From the NCBI RefSeq assembly GCF_020144925.1, contig NZ_NSLC01000001.1:186001-250000 (forward strand): a stretch of DNA of 64,000 nucleotides, given 5' to 3'. A program made the position numbers and the translations under genes. This document shows, piece after piece, positions 62,314-64,000 of the stretch. This DNA comes from Afifella sp. IM 167 (lineage in GTDB: Bacteria > Pseudomonadota > Alphaproteobacteria > Rhizobiales > Afifellaceae). The notes under the pieces were generated by a model. The model had not been told where the DNA came from and made no database searches. It worked only from the letters and a program-made list of their open reading frames with translations. The number at the start of each line of letters is the position of its first letter. Position 1 is the first letter of the stretch.

Positions 62314-63011
62314 GACCACACTCCCTCGCGCTTCAGGATGGCGGCGGCGGCCGCATGCTCGGCCTCGCGCTTGGAGGCGCCCTTGCCGATGCAGCCCTCC
62401 GTCCCGGGGATGACGACGCTCACGGAAAACTCCGGCGAATGGTCGGGGCCGCTGCGCCCGGTCTCTTCGTAGCGCGGTGTCGGCAGGCTGCGCCGGTGCG
62501 CCCATTCCTGCAACTCGGTCTTGGCATCGCGCAAAGGCCCTTCCATCTGTTTGACACGTTCGGCCCAGTATCGGTGGATGGTGCGCCGCGCCGCGTCCAG
62601 CCCGGCATCGCGGAAGATCGCCCCGATGACGGATTCGCAGGTATCGGCGAGCAGCGTGCGCGCCGTGCGCGCATTGGCCTTGGCCAGGCTCTCGCCGACC
62701 CGGTAATGCTCCGACAGACGCATCTCCTCGGCGACGGCCGCGCAGGCCTCGCGATTGACGAGCCGCGCCAGGCGCCGCGACAGCTCCCCTTCCGGCGCCT
62801 GCGGATATTCCTCGATCAGAAGGTCGGCGATGACGAGGCCGAGGACCCGGTCGCCGAGAAATTCCAGCCGCTCGTAGGTGGTCAGCGGATCACCACGCCC
62901 GTCGTCGCCGATGGCGCTCGCATGCGTCAGCGCCCGGGCGAGAAGCTCCGGGCGCGTGAAATGGTGTCCTATCCGTTCCTGCAGATCTTCAAGGGTGGCC
63001 TTGCCGCTCAT
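62310..63011 (-). CDS. rnc: ribonuclease III
   Basis: A 233-residue RNase III: ERLEFLGDRVLGLVIADLL is the signature with the catalytic acids, and a double-stranded RNA-binding domain with the C-terminal GKGASKREAEHAAAAAIL. ATG 63011 overlaps the lepB stop (ATGA). It matures rRNA and several mRNAs. Confidence 0.97.
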   Translation of the reverse strand: MSGKATLEDLQERIGHHFTRPELLARALTHASAIGDDGRGDPLTTYERLEFLGDRVLGLVIADLLIEEYPQAPEGELSRRLARLVNREACAAVAEEMRLSEHYRVGESLAKANARTARTLLADTCESVIGAIFRDAGLDAARRTIHRYWAERVKQMEGPLRDAKTELQEWAHRRSLPTPRYEETGRSGPDHSPEFSVSVVIPGTEGCIGKGASKREAEHAAAAAILKREGVWS

Positions 63012-63799
63012 AGTCCCTCGAGGATGCGGTCGTAGCGAAGGCTCCACGGCCAGCGCCAGAATTCCCACACATGAGTGTCCTCGTCGACGGAGAAGAAGAT
63101 CACCTCCGCCTTGCCGACGAAGTTCTCCTCCGGAACGTAGCCGACGAAATTGAGAAAGCGGCTGTCGGAAGAATTGTCGCGGTTGTCGCCCATCATGAAG
63201 TAGTGATGCGGCGGCACCTCGTAGACGCCCGTATTGTCCTTCTCGCCGTTCTGCGTGAGGTCGAGCGTCAGGTAGCTGACGCCGTTGGGCAGCGTCTCGC
63301 GGTACTGCGCGACCTTGATCTCCTGGCCGAAGGCGTTCGCGCCCGTGTAATCGTCGACCCGCTCGCGCTCGACCGGCTCGCCGTTGATGAACAGCAAGCC
63401 GTTCTTCATCTGGATCTTGTCGCCCGGCAGGCCGATGACGCGCTTGATGTAGTCGGTGTTCGGATCGCGCGGCAGGCGGAAGACCGCCACGTCGCCGCGC
63501 GTCGGCCCGTCCCCCTCCCAGATCCGGCCCTTGATGAAGGACAGGTCGATCGGGAAGGAATAGCGCGAATAGCCGTAGGAGAACTTCGACACGAAGAGGT
63601 AGTCGCCGACGAGCAGCGTCGGCATCATCGAGCCGGAGGGAATATTGAAGGGATGATAGAGAAAGGTCCGGAAAAGCAGCGCGATGATCAGCGCCTGGAT
63701 GACGACCTTCAGCGTCTCCCCGAGGCCGCCCGATTTTGCCTTCGCGGCATGCTTGCCGGTTTCCTTCTCGGAATCGGCGTCTTGTTCCGCCACGTGCAT
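63008..63799 (-). CDS. lepB: signal peptidase I
   Basis: A 263-residue SPase I with an N-terminal membrane helix (about 30-50): catalytic Ser in PSGSMMPTL and Lys in YIKRVIGLPGDKI, and the box E GDNRDNSSDSR. It cleaves Sec and Tat signals at the periplasmic face. It precedes rnc with a four-base overlap. Confidence 0.97.
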   Translation of the reverse strand: MHVAEQDADSEKETGKHAAKAKSGGLGETLKVVIQALIIALLFRTFLYHPFNIPSGSMMPTLLVGDYLFVSKFSYGYSRYSFPIDLSFIKGRIWEGDGPTRGDVAVFRLPRDPNTDYIKRVIGLPGDKIQMKNGLLFINGEPVERERVDDYTGANAFGQEIKVAQYRETLPNGVSYLTLDLTQNGEKDNTGVYEVPPHHYFMMGDNRDNSSDSRFLNFVGYVPEENFVGKAEVIFFSVDEDTHVWEFWRWPWSLRYDRILEGL

Positions 63800-63924
63800 G
63801 GCTCCGTCCTTGGGTGTCGCTCGGGGGGTTTAGCGGTAGCGTCCGGCGGCTGCAACGCCGCGCCCGACCGTCGCGGCATTAATTCCGCTTTTGAGGCCGC
63901 ATTGGGGCAAGAGCCCGCCTGATC

Positions 63925-64000
63925 CTAACGCCTCTCCTGCGCCTCGATCAGCACCACAGCCTGGGCGAGCGGCCCGTCATCGGTGATGGTGAGGTGGATC
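63925..64000 (-). CDS. acpS: holo-ACP synthase AcpS, C-terminal end only
   Basis: The last 24 codons of a gene running off the right edge. HLTITDDGPLAQAVVLIEAQ is the C-terminus of AcpS, which attaches phosphopantetheine to acyl carrier protein. The place before lepB fits the acpS-lepB-rnc-era order of Hyphomicrobiales. Confidence 0.85.
   Translation of the reverse strand, partial: IHLTITDDGPLAQAVVLIEAQERR

Noticed and set aside
1-64000. CRISPR arrays, tRNA or rRNA genes, prophage genes
   Set aside because: Scanned by eye for regularly spaced repeats, cloverleaf/CCA ends, rRNA motifs and phage structural proteins; none found.

Overview
This is a GC-rich window with tightly packed genes from an alphaproteobacterium, most likely of the order Hyphomicrobiales (Rhizobiales). 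Two signs support this: the acpS-lepB-rnc-era block at the right end (with recO displaced to 52.4-53.1 kb), and gatC/gatA/gatB with guaA in the middle. The genus cannot be told from the sequence alone. I saw no rRNA, tRNA or CRISPR. Very long open frames run antisense to the real genes; they are by-products of GC-rich codon use and were left out.

Layout. (1) 1-12.2 kb, minus strand: a probable catabolic operon headed by a GntR/UTRA repressor. It has a branched-chain-amino-acid-type (Liv) ABC importer, a MmgE/PrpD-type dehydratase, an isocitrate-lyase/PEP-mutase-type lyase, an ATP-dependent hydantoinase/oxoprolinase pair (HyuA/HyuB) and an isochorismatase-type amidohydrolase cut by the window edge. 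(2) 12.3-17.2 kb: a second LeuC/LeuD-type hydro-lyase on the minus strand, and divergently a fumarate-reductase-like flavoprotein and a glutaryl-CoA dehydrogenase. A shared TAATACAGA motif lies in both control regions. (3) 17.3-25 kb: a CurA-type reductase, a LysR regulator and a ridA-dadA-potDABC operon. (4) 25.2-32.1 kb: a LacI regulator, two tandem palindromic operators, then an overlapping operon of split transketolase halves, a dehydrogenase resembling sulfolactaldehyde reductase, and a TRAP transporter, closed by a strong terminator. I consider this the most interesting system in the window.

(5) 32.1-39.3 kb: an accessory, partly decayed region with small redox enzymes and regulators, a truncated siderophore-reductase gene, an IS5-type transposase remnant, an S41 peptidase and a short GT51 transglycosylase. 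(6) 39.3-53.1 kb: core genes (guaA, gatB, gatA, gatC, recO) interleaved with small transporters, acetyltransferases and regulators, plus two tiny open frames worth testing. (7) 53.1-61.3 kb: a LysR-controlled polyamine/opine-type ABC importer with an amidohydrolase inside its operon, then ppa and a nitrilase; this block sits between recO and era, which are usually neighbours. (8) 61.4-64 kb: era, rnc, lepB and the end of acpS.

Taken together, four importer systems (Liv, two Pot-type, one TRAP), each beside its own catabolic enzymes and regulator, point to a free-living or plant/marine-associated heterotroph that scavenges many small nitrogenous and acidic compounds.
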